From: JAGVWJ01 sp964588555
GTDB taxonomy: Archaea; Micrarchaeota; Micrarchaeia; Anstonellales; Bilamarchaeaceae
Direction of reading: 5' to 3'
Length of the DNA stretch: 35,401 nt
NCBI GenBank assembly: GCA_964588555.1
Contig: CAZPPT010000014.1
Location: 1-35,401, forward strand
Positions 15,299 through 23,161 of this stretch are shown piece after piece; within the stretch, counting starts at the first letter, position 1; the number at the start of each line of letters is the position of its first letter. Made by a program: the position numbers and the translations under genes. The notes beneath the pieces were generated by a model. The model was not told the origin of the DNA, ran no database searches, and saw only the letters and a program-made list of their open reading frames with translations.

Positions 15299-16741
15299 CT
15301 AATACTGCCTCGCCACATACAAGTAAATATTCGCCTTTCCGCCGCAGGAAATGCATTTTTCATTCTTTGGCACATCTTTACTGGTAAATAAAGAACCGCG
15401 CACGTTTGCCTTGCACTTTTCCTTTATGGCATCTGCACATTTCTCACCTTCCATTGCATCAGTGCAGAAGGGAACCCGGATAAATCCGCCGTCGATTTCG
15501 AGGATTTTATGTAATTCGTCCATCTCGCTTGCCATATGTAACTTTTTCTTAAACCACGCGTCCGCGCGCTCTTTTAAATTTTTAAGAATGTCGACTCGAA
15601 CGTGCTCGACCTTCTTTTTCAATTCGCTTATTTTTACTTTCGTTTTTTCCTTTGTATCCCGCCTGCATATCATAACGCTGTCATCAGCAATATCACGCTC
15701 GCCAATATCAATGCGCACCGGAACGCCGCGCAATTCCCAATGGTTGTACTTAAAGCCAGGGCTCTTTTCCGAATCGTCGTATTTCACGGCATAACCGCCA
15801 AGTTCGCTCTTAATTAACTTTTTGCAAAACGCATCGAGTTTCTCCTTGTTTCCCTCCCGATAAATGGGAATGACCGCGATTTGCACAGGTGCAAGGTCAA
15901 ACGGCATTACTAAGCCATTATCATCACCATGAAATGCAATAACTGATGCATAAATTCTCGAAATCGCAGGGCCATAGCACGTCTGCCAGACATATTTGCT
16001 TTCGCCATCGGCATCCATGAACTTGACGCCAAATGCCTTTGAGAAATGCTGCCCAAGCATATGGGTTGAGGGCTGCTGGATTGTTTTTCCGTCGGGCATA
16101 AGGGTGTCTGCTGCAAAAGTATTATCAGCACCTGCAAACTTGTCCCATTGCGGACGCTTAAAGAAAAGGAATGGAACTGCAAACTCACCATGTATTATCT
16201 TTTCTGCCATCTCCATATCTTCATGTACCTGGTCCATTGCATCTTTTTCAGTTGCAAAGCAGTTGTGTGCCTCGATCCAGTAGAACTCGCGTGAACGGAT
16301 GAACGGTTTGGTTGCCTTTGTCTCGTGGCGCCATACCTGGCAGCTTTGGTACAACTTAAGCGGTAAATCTTTCTTTCCATTGATCCAGAGTGCGTACATC
16401 GGATACATGGCAGTCTCGCTTGTCGGCCGCATCGCGTAGCGCTCTTCCAATTCCTCATTTCCCGCATGCGTCACCCACATGACTTCAGGCACAAAGCCTG
16501 CAACGTGCTCGCTCTCGCGCTTTAGGTTGCTTTCAGGAATAAGTGCAGGAAAAAGTGCTGGCACGTGCCCTTTTGCTTCAAGTTCAGTTTCGTACATGCG
16601 ATACATACGCTTAATGGACATGACTGCCCAAGGCATGAACACGACAAAACCCTTTACATTGTAGCGAAGATCGCATAGTTCTGCTTCCTTGATAATTGCG
16701 TTATACCAGTCGCTAAAATTCTTTTCTTTAGAAATGTTCAT
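15299..16741 (-). CDS. proS: Prolyl-tRNA synthetase, archaeal/eukaryotic type
   Basis: Class II aminoacyl-tRNA synthetase that charges tRNA-Pro. The 480-aa protein shows motif 2 (SCQVWRHETKATKPFIRSREFYWIEAH), ALIPESN, the RPTSET substrate loop, motif 3 in the GVPVRIDIG/GER region, the anticodon-binding domain, and a C-terminal zinc-binding extension with Cys residues (PFCTDAMEGEKCAD... CISCGG) and a final Tyr, as in the type without the bacterial editing insert. ATG 16741 follows AGGTGA by 5 nt; the longer GTG frame starts inside that site. Confidence 0.96.
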   Translation of the reverse strand: MNISKEKNFSDWYNAIIKEAELCDLRYNVKGFVVFMPWAVMSIKRMYRMYETELEAKGHVPALFPALIPESNLKRESEHVAGFVPEVMWVTHAGNEELEERYAMRPTSETAMYPMYALWINGKKDLPLKLYQSCQVWRHETKATKPFIRSREFYWIEAHNCFATEKDAMDQVHEDMEMAEKIIHGEFAVPFLFFKRPQWDKFAGADNTFAADTLMPDGKTIQQPSTHMLGQHFSKAFGVKFMDADGESKYVWQTCYGPAISRIYASVIAFHGDDNGLVMPFDLAPVQIAVIPIYREGNKEKLDAFCKKLIKSELGGYAVKYDDSEKSPGFKYNHWELRGVPVRIDIGERDIADDSVMICRRDTKEKTKVKISELKKKVEHVRVDILKNLKERADAWFKKKLHMASEMDELHKILEIDGGFIRVPFCTDAMEGEKCADAIKEKCKANVRGSLFTSKDVPKNEKCISCGGKANIYLYVARQY

Positions 16742-16801
16742 GGAGTTCACCTTATTGAGAATAGAACATTAGTATAGACGTAGTTTTTTAATGGTACTAG
16801 C

Positions 16802-17062
16802 ATGAATAGAAGTATGGCGGAAATTCCATACGGACTTATCGGTCTTTTCTTAATCCTGATCGGCTGGATCTATGAAACAGGAGTTGCGATCAAGAACAAG
16901 AAGACGAACCTCCCTATCACGTTTGCGATCCTTTATGGTGTAGGGAGTGCCCTACTTGCGATCCATAGCCTTATCCTCAACGACATGGTCTTTCTTACAC
17001 TCAATGGGACGGCAGCAGGCATTGCAATAATAAACGCAGCGCTCTCTTTTAAGAAATCTTAA
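16802..17062 (+). CDS. Small three-helix membrane protein, SemiSWEET/PQ-loop-like
   Basis: The 86-aa protein has three hydrophobic helices (about 8-26, 38-58, 62-82). The layout resembles SemiSWEET and LAB_N proteins: a first helix followed by VAIKNKKT (compare V-x-x-TK-x-T), a second helix, an I-L-x-D turn and an Asn (LNGTAAG) near the start of the third. SemiSWEETs form dimers that move sugars; LAB_N is the lipid-linked relative. The similarity is by eye and function is unproven. Its 3' end overlaps the convergent isomerase gene by 14 nt. Confidence 0.62.
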   Translation: MNRSMAEIPYGLIGLFLILIGWIYETGVAIKNKKTNLPITFAILYGVGSALLAIHSLILNDMVFLTLNGTAAGIAIINAALSFKKS

Positions 17063-17981
17063 TCCCCAATTTCTCAGTTGCAATACTAAACAAAGACTGC
17101 GGCGCAATGACCCCTACTTCAGTAATGTATCCCGAGATGTAGCGCGCAGCAGTTGCGTCGAACGCAGGGTTTCGCACAATAAGCTTCTTTGGCGGCTTGT
17201 CCCATACTTCCTTTGGATCACGTTCTTCGATTATTTCGCGTTCACCAAATGCAGTAAGCGGTGAATACTTGTATAGTTCAGCTGCACTATAGAATGAAAC
17301 ATCATGCATCCGTGCAATGTGTGCAACAGTGCTTGTCCCAATCTTATTAATAAGGTCGCCCCGCGATGTGATAGAATCTGCGCCAACAAGGCAAAGGTCT
17401 GCCTTTTTCATAAATGCGTTCATTCCGCCGTCAACGATAAGGGTCGTCTTGATACCTGCCCTTACGAGCTCCTCCGCAGTAAGCCTCCCTTGAAAACGCG
17501 GGCGGGTCTCACAGGCGATGACTTCAAACTCGCGCCCTGCCTCATGCGCCCGTTTGAGGATCCGTGTAACTGTCGATGAGTGGCAATGGGTAAAGACAAC
17601 GCTTCCTTCGGCGATGACCTGTGCGCCATATTGCGCAATTTTCTCAACGTTATCTTCCATCTTCTTAAGAAATTCGCGTTCATGAAGCACGATGATCTTT
17701 TTTATCATCAGGACATTGTCGATTTTCTTAAGCCGCACCTGCATGAGCATAAAGCGGAGCACGTCGTCTATTGCATTGCGCATCATCGGCTCTGTTGGCC
17801 GCACCTGGGCAAGCGTCGTTGCAACCTCTTGGAGGTGCGAATACAACTCCTTGATGGTCTTTGCCTTTGATGCCCCAAGTTCAATGGCAAATGCCTGAAG
17901 CGCGGCACGGGTTACGTTCCGTGCCCCTTGGACCTTAAGGTTTTTTATATCTGCAATTATATCCTTGGTTTTCTTTTCCAT
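17049..17981 (-). CDS. Ribose-1,5-bisphosphate isomerase (eIF2B-like fold)
   Basis: Member of the eIF2B alpha/MtnA superfamily. In archaea the R15P isomerase converts ribose-1,5-bisphosphate to ribulose-1,5-bisphosphate between AMP phosphorylase and type III RuBisCO. The 310-aa protein has Cys133 in THCHSSTV and Asp202 in VGADSI, the same residues and numbering known as catalytic in the Thermococcus enzyme. GARNVTRAAL and NKIGTSTVA also fit that subgroup better than MtnA. AMP phosphorylase and RuBisCO are not in the window, so the pathway is inferred. Confidence 0.85.
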   Translation of the reverse strand: MEKKTKDIIADIKNLKVQGARNVTRAALQAFAIELGASKAKTIKELYSHLQEVATTLAQVRPTEPMMRNAIDDVLRFMLMQVRLKKIDNVLMIKKIIVLHEREFLKKMEDNVEKIAQYGAQVIAEGSVVFTHCHSSTVTRILKRAHEAGREFEVIACETRPRFQGRLTAEELVRAGIKTTLIVDGGMNAFMKKADLCLVGADSITSRGDLINKIGTSTVAHIARMHDVSFYSAAELYKYSPLTAFGEREIIEERDPKEVWDKPPKKLIVRNPAFDATAARYISGYITEVGVIAPQSLFSIATEKLGIKIS

Positions 17982-18055
17982 CGATAGTATACGCGAAGAA
18001 TAAGAATAAATAGATTCTGATAACGATTTAATGGCTTTTGGAGATAATGGATACC

Positions 18056-19135
18056 ATGAAACGAATAGTCATTGTACTTGCCGTTGTTTTACTTCTTGCA
18101 GGCTGTAGCGGGCAGGACGGCTCCCTCAAATCAGATGAAGAGATAACTGAAAAACCAATTGACCAAGCGTCGAAAACCGTTGTAGATATCTCAAATTCCC
18201 CAAAACAGAATCAAACTTCAAATTCAATTGGTTTTGGACCAAAGCACTGGTACAAGGCACAACTCCATACCCATTCGCCTTGTTACGGTGGATGGGGAAA
18301 CTGCCAAAGCGGAAGCCCCAACTGGAAGGCGGAGTTTTACGAGGCACAAGTGACGCTTGCGGATTTTATCCAGTTCCATAAGGATGCAGGATACGACATT
18401 GTCGCGGTTTCGGATTATGGAATTGTAACTGATACCTCGGAATTTAGAACAGGTGAATTTTTGACCATTCCAAACAGCGAACTCACGAGCGTAGAAAGAC
18501 ACCTTAACGCAATCGGAGTAACGCGGCAACCGGTTCTTAAAAATGACGATTTCCAGGCGGGTGTAGACACGATACGCGCTGCGGGCGGCATTGTCCAAAT
18601 AAATCATCCGAATAACCCAAAGCAGTTAACGGCACAGGAGATCGTTGCACTTGAGCCACATACCGAGCCGCTTCTTATGGAAGTATTAAGTTCATGGGGA
18701 CTTGGCGCACGAAATAACTGGATTTCGGTGTGGGACGGTGTTCTTTCTTCTGGTAGGCAACTGTATGCGACAGGAACAAGTGACTGGCATGGTGAAGCAA
18801 ATGAAATTAATCGCGCGTGGATCATGGTGCGTGCAGAAAACCTTGACTATGCTAAGGTGATGGACGCGCTTAGAAATGGAGAGTTCTATGCAACAACTGG
18901 GCCCCTCATCAACGATATTCGATTTGAAAATAAAACTAAAACGCTCGTGATCGAGTTACCAAAAGCAAATATAATAACATTTTTTGGATCGAATGAACGA
19001 GTATTATATTCAACAACCGCAGCGAGCGCTTCGTATACCCTTGCGAGTAACGATTTATTCGTACGCGCAGAAATCTACGATGGAAATGGTAGGAATGGAA
19101 AAATGGCACTGACGCAGGCGTATTTTAATAAATAA
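18056..19135 (+). CDS. PHP-domain phosphoesterase-like lipoprotein
   Basis: From ATG 18056 the protein (359 aa) has a lipoprotein signal with LAGC (Cys17), a polar linker, then a PHP metal-hydrolase domain: QLHTHS (His71, His73), VSDYG (Asp120), Glu142, His149, INHPN (His184) and TGTSDWHG. The usual DHN motif is DYG, so one possible metal ligand is replaced by Tyr. A small C-terminal beta domain follows. It should sit outside the membrane and hydrolyse a phosphoester, but the substrate is unknown. ATGs at 18038 and 18047 are open in frame; the signal peptide favours 18056. Confidence 0.82.
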   Translation: MKRIVIVLAVVLLLAGCSGQDGSLKSDEEITEKPIDQASKTVVDISNSPKQNQTSNSIGFGPKHWYKAQLHTHSPCYGGWGNCQSGSPNWKAEFYEAQVTLADFIQFHKDAGYDIVAVSDYGIVTDTSEFRTGEFLTIPNSELTSVERHLNAIGVTRQPVLKNDDFQAGVDTIRAAGGIVQINHPNNPKQLTAQEIVALEPHTEPLLMEVLSSWGLGARNNWISVWDGVLSSGRQLYATGTSDWHGEANEINRAWIMVRAENLDYAKVMDALRNGEFYATTGPLINDIRFENKTKTLVIELPKANIITFFGSNERVLYSTTAASASYTLASNDLFVRAEIYDGNGRNGKMALTQAYFNK

Positions 19136-19149
19136 AAAGAAAAGGCAAA

Positions 19150-19214
19150 AAATAAAGAGATCTAACCAAACTCTTCTTGACCCTTGGTCAAGTCGTTCTG
19201 ATAGCAGAGCTATC
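19150..19214 (-). terminator. Terminator of uL1-uL10-P1 operon
   Basis: Reading the minus strand from the P1 stop: hairpin GATAGC-TCT-GCTATC (19214-19200) overlaps the stop codon, then CTTGACC-AAG-GGTCAAG (19192-19176), then a U-rich stretch around 19150-19160. Two short hairpins and a T tract make a convincing end for the operon. Confidence 0.55.
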
Positions 19215-19518
19215 CAAACAGGCTTGCAAGGCCTTCTGCTGCTTCTGCTTCAGTCTTCTTCTCTTCCTTCTTTTCCTCTTTCTTTGCCTCTGCCGGCGCT
19301 GCTGCGGCTGCTGCAGGAGCTTGAGAAACAACGGTTGCGTTCTTTAAGAGTTCTTCGAAGTTTGCCCCTTTGACTGCCTCTGCAAGTACCTTTGCCTTTG
19401 CATCGTCAGCTTCAACGCCACCTGCCTTGAGTACTGAAACAAGTGCATCTTTTGAGACTTCCTTTCCGGCACCGTGTAACAATAACACAGCATGCAAATA
19501 CGGATCTACTTTTGTCAT
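19210..19518 (-). CDS. rpl12: Ribosomal stalk protein P1 (archaeal L12)
   Basis: The 102-aa acidic stalk protein dimerises on uL10 and recruits translation factors. It has the helical N-terminal dimerisation domain (MTKVDPYLHAVLLLHGAGKEV), an Ala-rich hinge (about 68-80), a Lys/Glu run, and the terminal GLASLFG that contacts GTPase factors. The longer open frame back to 19656 is not used: the conserved start is at 19518, with GAGGTG ahead of it. It is last in uL1-uL10-P1. Confidence 0.95.
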   Translation of the reverse strand: MTKVDPYLHAVLLLHGAGKEVSKDALVSVLKAGGVEADDAKAKVLAEAVKGANFEELLKNATVVSQAPAAAAAAPAEAKKEEKKEEKKTEAEAAEGLASLFG

Positions 19519-19534
19519 ACCTAACACCTCATTA

Positions 19535-20419
19535 TTATTTAGTTTCCTGTTTTGAATTTTCAGCCCCGAATGAAGCCAGTGCAAGGCCTTCACGGAACGC
19601 CTTTCCAAGTATCTGTTCGATTGAACTTGAAGAGTATAATTCACCATTAAGCGCAACGTTCACCGTCTGCCGGTACGCCTCAGTAAGCAACATGGTGATG
19701 TTTGCCTCAGTTGGGTACTGCGCATTCATTGAAACGTTAAACGCATCACGAAACGACTGTTCAAGCTGGGCATTTAGGCCGTCCCCAAGGGAGAGAAGCT
19801 CGCTTGAATAGACATATTCCCCATCATACCCGTAGAGAAGCCGTACTGAAACCTCAAACGGCATGACATTAAGCTTCTGGAGCGCCTTTGCCTTAAGGTC
19901 GGTAATGGTCTCGCCAGACTTTGCAACGACGCTCTCCTTTGCAACGACGATTTTCCCGCCCTTGATCTGGACATTGAGCCCTGCGCCCTTTAATTCACTA
20001 AGGGCAGGACCAGGTGGCAGATCCGTTTCTCCTTCCGGGATAACTATATCAAATGGCGCAACTTCACCGGTCTTTGCACCCCGTTTCTTCTTGTTTTCCT
20101 TAAAGAAGGAGTTGAGCGCCATTGGCGATGAATTGGTAAGGACAAGGCCAAGCGGCTTGTCGCATTCCTGTGCAAGCGGCGCAAGCTTTTTATCGTGCTG
20201 CAAAACGCGCTCAAGAACCGGTTTTTTAAGAACGAGGACCTTGCCGCCGCCCTCCCGGATCTTCTTCCTAAGGGATTGCAAAAGCGAATCCGAAAGCTTG
20301 CGGAGGTCGATAAGTGCGACTGTCTTGTAGTTTTTCATCTCTTTTTTTACTTCTTCGACCTTTGAGATCTTCGATTGGATCGTCTTTCTTTTAGTGTCAA
20401 CCTGATATGAATTTTCCAT
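19535..20419 (-). CDS. rplP0: Ribosomal protein uL10 (P0), short C-terminus
   Basis: Base of the ribosomal stalk: the N-terminal domain binds 23S rRNA and the C-terminal helices bind P1 dimers. KNYKTVALIDLRKL and GPALSELKGAGLNVQIKGGKI are family segments; three amphipathic helices follow from about residue 205 (for example LNAQLEQSFRDAFNVSM, NITMLLTEAYRQTVNVAL, SIEQILGKAFREGLALA). The 294-aa protein then stops at AENSKQETK and lacks the acidic hinge and GLG-LFG tail normally found at the end of archaeal P0. GGTG precedes the ATG. Confidence 0.93.
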   Translation of the reverse strand: MENSYQVDTKRKTIQSKISKVEEVKKEMKNYKTVALIDLRKLSDSLLQSLRKKIREGGGKVLVLKKPVLERVLQHDKKLAPLAQECDKPLGLVLTNSSPMALNSFFKENKKKRGAKTGEVAPFDIVIPEGETDLPPGPALSELKGAGLNVQIKGGKIVVAKESVVAKSGETITDLKAKALQKLNVMPFEVSVRLLYGYDGEYVYSSELLSLGDGLNAQLEQSFRDAFNVSMNAQYPTEANITMLLTEAYRQTVNVALNGELYSSSSIEQILGKAFREGLALASFGAENSKQETK

Positions 20420-20428
20420 GTTCTACAC

Positions 20429-21061
20429 CTACACTACCCGTACCGGCTTGCCCATTGTCAACTTAAGGTACACGCCCTTTATATTGCCTTCACTTACCTT
20501 TGCCTTGATTGCATCATAAACTGCATCAATATTATCCATAAGGTCTTCTTGAGACATTGTCTCGGTACCGACAAGGCTCTGTGCAGTGGGCATGTACTTG
20601 CCCTTGGAAACGATACGGATACTTTTTCGTGTCCGATCTATAAGTTCCCCAACGTCCCCAATAATCGGACGTGGGAGCTTGCCTCGCGGACCTAAGTACT
20701 GACCTAAGTTTTTAGCAACTTGCCCCATCAAATTAGGCTGTGCAAGTAATACATATGAAAGTGCCAAACCCTTAAGCTTTGCAGGCTGCGCATAATTTGG
20801 AAGTTCCGAGGGTGCAATCGTAAGGTCGGCACCTGCCTTTTTCGCACGTGACGCAATTTCCTCTTCTGCAATAACCGCGATCTTTGGCTCCTTGCCGCCC
20901 TTTCCTTTTGGAAGCGTGACATCTAAATTAAGCCGGTTCTCAGTCTTTGCAAAATCAATGCCTCGCATTGAGACAATAAGTTCTACTGACTGCTTGAAAT
21001 TACGCTTGCCTTTTTCTTCTAATATTTTTGCTAAGCCTTCGGTAAGTTTACGTTTATCCAT
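20429..21061 (-). CDS. rpl1: Ribosomal protein uL1
   Basis: The 210-aa uL1 forms the mobile L1 stalk on 23S rRNA near the E site and in archaea often represses its own operon by binding the mRNA. Family marks are FKQSVELIVSMRGIDF, RLNLDVTLPKGKGG, LGPRGKLPRPI and IKGVYLKLTMGKPVRVV. It is the first gene of the stalk operon; GGGAGGG stands ahead of the ATG and CCTTTAAAAACCC (about 21120-21132) is a probable TATA box, leaving a leader of about 40 nt. No clear L1-site mimic was identified by eye. Confidence 0.95.
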   Translation of the reverse strand: MDKRKLTEGLAKILEEKGKRNFKQSVELIVSMRGIDFAKTENRLNLDVTLPKGKGGKEPKIAVIAEEEIASRAKKAGADLTIAPSELPNYAQPAKLKGLALSYVLLAQPNLMGQVAKNLGQYLGPRGKLPRPIIGDVGELIDRTRKSIRIVSKGKYMPTAQSLVGTETMSQEDLMDNIDAVYDAIKAKVSEGNIKGVYLKLTMGKPVRVV

Positions 21062-21160
21062 AGAATAACCCTCCCATTATGAAAATGGTACGACTGGGTA
21101 AGAGTAGTTAGAATGGAAGGGTTTTTAAAGGATTTCTACGAGTAGCGTTTTGTTGGTATA

Positions 21161-21646
21161 ATGATCCTTTCCCAAGCACGTATAAAGAAGCTCAAACAAC
21201 CCCTTGGGAAAACGCATGTATCGCTTGCCAGGATAAAACAGCTAAGTAAAACGCATCGCATAATTGCAGTCGGAGATATCTGCGTACTTGGGCTACTTGG
21301 CATAGGCATACGACCCCATATTGCAGTATTTGACTATAAATATATGAGAAAGGAATTGCCGGACATCATGGTCAACGTACTCAAGCGCGAGTTTAAGCAC
21401 ATGGTAACGGTTACCAATAAGGCAGGCAGTGTTTCTGATACGCTTATGAAACGCTCGCGGGAGCTTATCAAAAAGGGCGGCGCGATTAGGATTAAGGGGG
21501 AGGAGGACCTTGCGGCGCTTCCATTCATACGCGATGCGGAAAAGGACATGGTCGTCGTCTACGGGCAGCCGCACGAGGGGATAGTAGTCGTGCACCCGAC
21601 TAAAAAACTAAAGGAATTTGCGGAAAAAATGTTAGAGAAAAATTAG
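21161..21646 (+). CDS. GTP-dependent dephospho-CoA kinase (DUF359)
   Basis: Archaeal enzyme of the last step of CoA biosynthesis, using GTP rather than ATP. The 161-aa protein has the family series VGDICVLGLL, IAVFDYKYMRKE, TVTNKAG, IKGEEDLAALP and VYGQPHEGIVVV. It has no ribosome binding site and probably a leaderless transcript. It is divergent from uL1 and its end overlaps the convergent carbonic-anhydrase-like gene by 4 nt. Confidence 0.9.
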   Translation: MILSQARIKKLKQPLGKTHVSLARIKQLSKTHRIIAVGDICVLGLLGIGIRPHIAVFDYKYMRKELPDIMVNVLKREFKHMVTVTNKAGSVSDTLMKRSRELIKKGGAIRIKGEEDLAALPFIRDAEKDMVVVYGQPHEGIVVVHPTKKLKEFAEKMLEKN

Positions 21647-22977
21647 GCAGCGCGCACACCGTGTGTCTCCTTATTATACTCCATAATCGTAATGAGTTCG
21701 CCGTTTTGGGTTTTTTCCCGTACGATATCACTTTCTTTTAAGAGTTGATCCTTAAGCTTCTGCGCTGTTTTTGGGTCAGTGTGCGTAATAACAATATGCG
21801 GCGCATCCTTTACGCCATTTACCTTAAGGAGTGCGTATTCAATGCTCGCAATCGCATCGCTTGAAAGCTCGCCGTCCATGGCGCTTACGGCAAAAAGTTC
21901 GTTCAAACGCGCATTAAATGCAATTCGCGGATTAGTGAACTGCCCAAGGTCTGTCGGATCGCTCACGACAATTGCGTGCGCGTATTGCGCTGGCAAAGTA
22001 TAGTGGTGTTCGCGCGCATAGGTAAGCCTGGAAACGGCGCTGTGCCGAAGCTCGGTAAGAAGCGGCGGTTCCTTGCCATTACCTAAATAGCGAAGCGCCT
22101 TATCCTCTCCGTTGGTAAAATCAAAAATACAAGGGACAACCGAGAGCTTTTTCTCCTTAACCGTAGCGTGTTCCGACAGTTTCTGCGCCTGATTTGCGGC
22201 ATTTGCCTCGTAGTCATCATGTGTATGGGGATGGCCCTGGCGGTCGACACAATCAACAAGCATGTCAACGTGCCTACTTACCTTTCCAACATAGTGATCT
22301 GCATGCGCATGTGCATCGACTGCACCGCATTTTGCATGCCCCATGAGGACAACCGTGCCGCCTTGTTTTAATTTCCTTAGCGCAGCATCAATCTTTGCAC
22401 GGGCGCGTTTGTCTTTTGAACCATAGACATTTCCTGCAACCTGTAAAACCAAAACACGTTGGTTGGTAAAATCCCGAAAGAGGGTCGCGTCGCATCGTGC
22501 ATCTGCACAGGTAAGCATGAGTACGTCGTATTCTTGCTTGGATTCGTTTATCCTGCCACGGTCAAGCTTGGTAACTTCGGTCTGAAAGTCCGTATTCCCT
22601 TGCTGCAGCACTGCAATTGATTCTGCCCTTGATAGTGGCGTTTGTGCGACAATTTTCATATGTGTCCCATTTGTTTTATCCATCAGATTCACCCCTCGCT
22701 GTCTTTGAAATGGCCTTCTTTTTTCAGTTTGGCGCGGGGCATGGCGCGCCTGGAGAACTTCGCCCTGGGCAGTAATTGCCCGAACTGCCTCCTTAAGCGC
22801 ATCTTCTTCTTCCCTGGTCTTTGCGTGCTGTTTTTTCAGGTCTTGGGCAAGCTCATAGAGCGTCCGTTCCGGATCAAGAATATCTTTTGAGATGATGTCG
22901 ATGCGCTCGATTTGCTCAAGCACTCCGGAGTCAAGGTCGCGCACCTTAAACTTCTTTAGCGTTAGTTCGTCGATCAT
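21643..22977 (-). CDS. Double beta-carbonic-anhydrase-like protein, active first half
   Basis: The 444-aa product has a charged helical/coiled-coil N-terminus (1-95), then a beta-carbonic-anhydrase-like half with a complete zinc set: C157-A-D159-A-R161, AGN (181-183), and GHAKCGAV with His214 and Cys217. A second half (about 275-430) copies the fold: YAHAIVVSDPTD (332-343), SIEYAL (378-383) and HIVITHT (394-400) sit where CxDxR, SLEYA and the HxxC strand would be, but the cysteines are gone. GGTGG precedes ATG 22977. GGGGTGA also precedes an in-frame ATG at 22683 (codon 99), so a shorter form starting at the catalytic part is possible. Cytosolic; activity unproven. Confidence 0.75.
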   Translation of the reverse strand: MIDELTLKKFKVRDLDSGVLEQIERIDIISKDILDPERTLYELAQDLKKQHAKTREEEDALKEAVRAITAQGEVLQARHAPRQTEKRRPFQRQRGVNLMDKTNGTHMKIVAQTPLSRAESIAVLQQGNTDFQTEVTKLDRGRINESKQEYDVLMLTCADARCDATLFRDFTNQRVLVLQVAGNVYGSKDKRARAKIDAALRKLKQGGTVVLMGHAKCGAVDAHAHADHYVGKVSRHVDMLVDCVDRQGHPHTHDDYEANAANQAQKLSEHATVKEKKLSVVPCIFDFTNGEDKALRYLGNGKEPPLLTELRHSAVSRLTYAREHHYTLPAQYAHAIVVSDPTDLGQFTNPRIAFNARLNELFAVSAMDGELSSDAIASIEYALLKVNGVKDAPHIVITHTDPKTAQKLKDQLLKESDIVREKTQNGELITIMEYNKETHGVRAA

Positions 22978-23161
22978 GTTGCCACCAAAAAAAGATATAT
23001 AACTAAGGGGGCACAGCTTTAAAAAACCTTTTTTGCGTAAGGTAATTGTTGAAAATGTTTAATGGCTAGAGGCACCTAAATAAATCAGCTTAAAAACATT
23101 TTCGTACATAAAAAAACATATAAGTTGGATGATATTTAGAAGTAAATAGGTGGGTGAGAAA
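22978..23161. promoter_or_regulatory. Divergent promoter region of the two carbonic-anhydrase-like genes
   Basis: For the minus gene, TATA-like sequences lie at about 23015-23028 (GGTTTTTTAAAGC) and 22995-23003. For the plus gene, AACATATAAG at 23113-23122 predicts a start near 23147. GAAAATGTTT (23051-23060) and AAACATTTTC (23094-23103) are a perfect 10-bp inverted repeat just upstream of the plus TATA box and could be an operator shared by both genes. Confidence 0.5.

Noticed and set aside
19519..19656. N-terminal extension of ribosomal P1 (frame open to 19656)
   Set aside because: The extension overlaps uL10 in another frame, matches nothing, and the conserved MTKVDPYLH start at 19518 has its own ribosome binding site.
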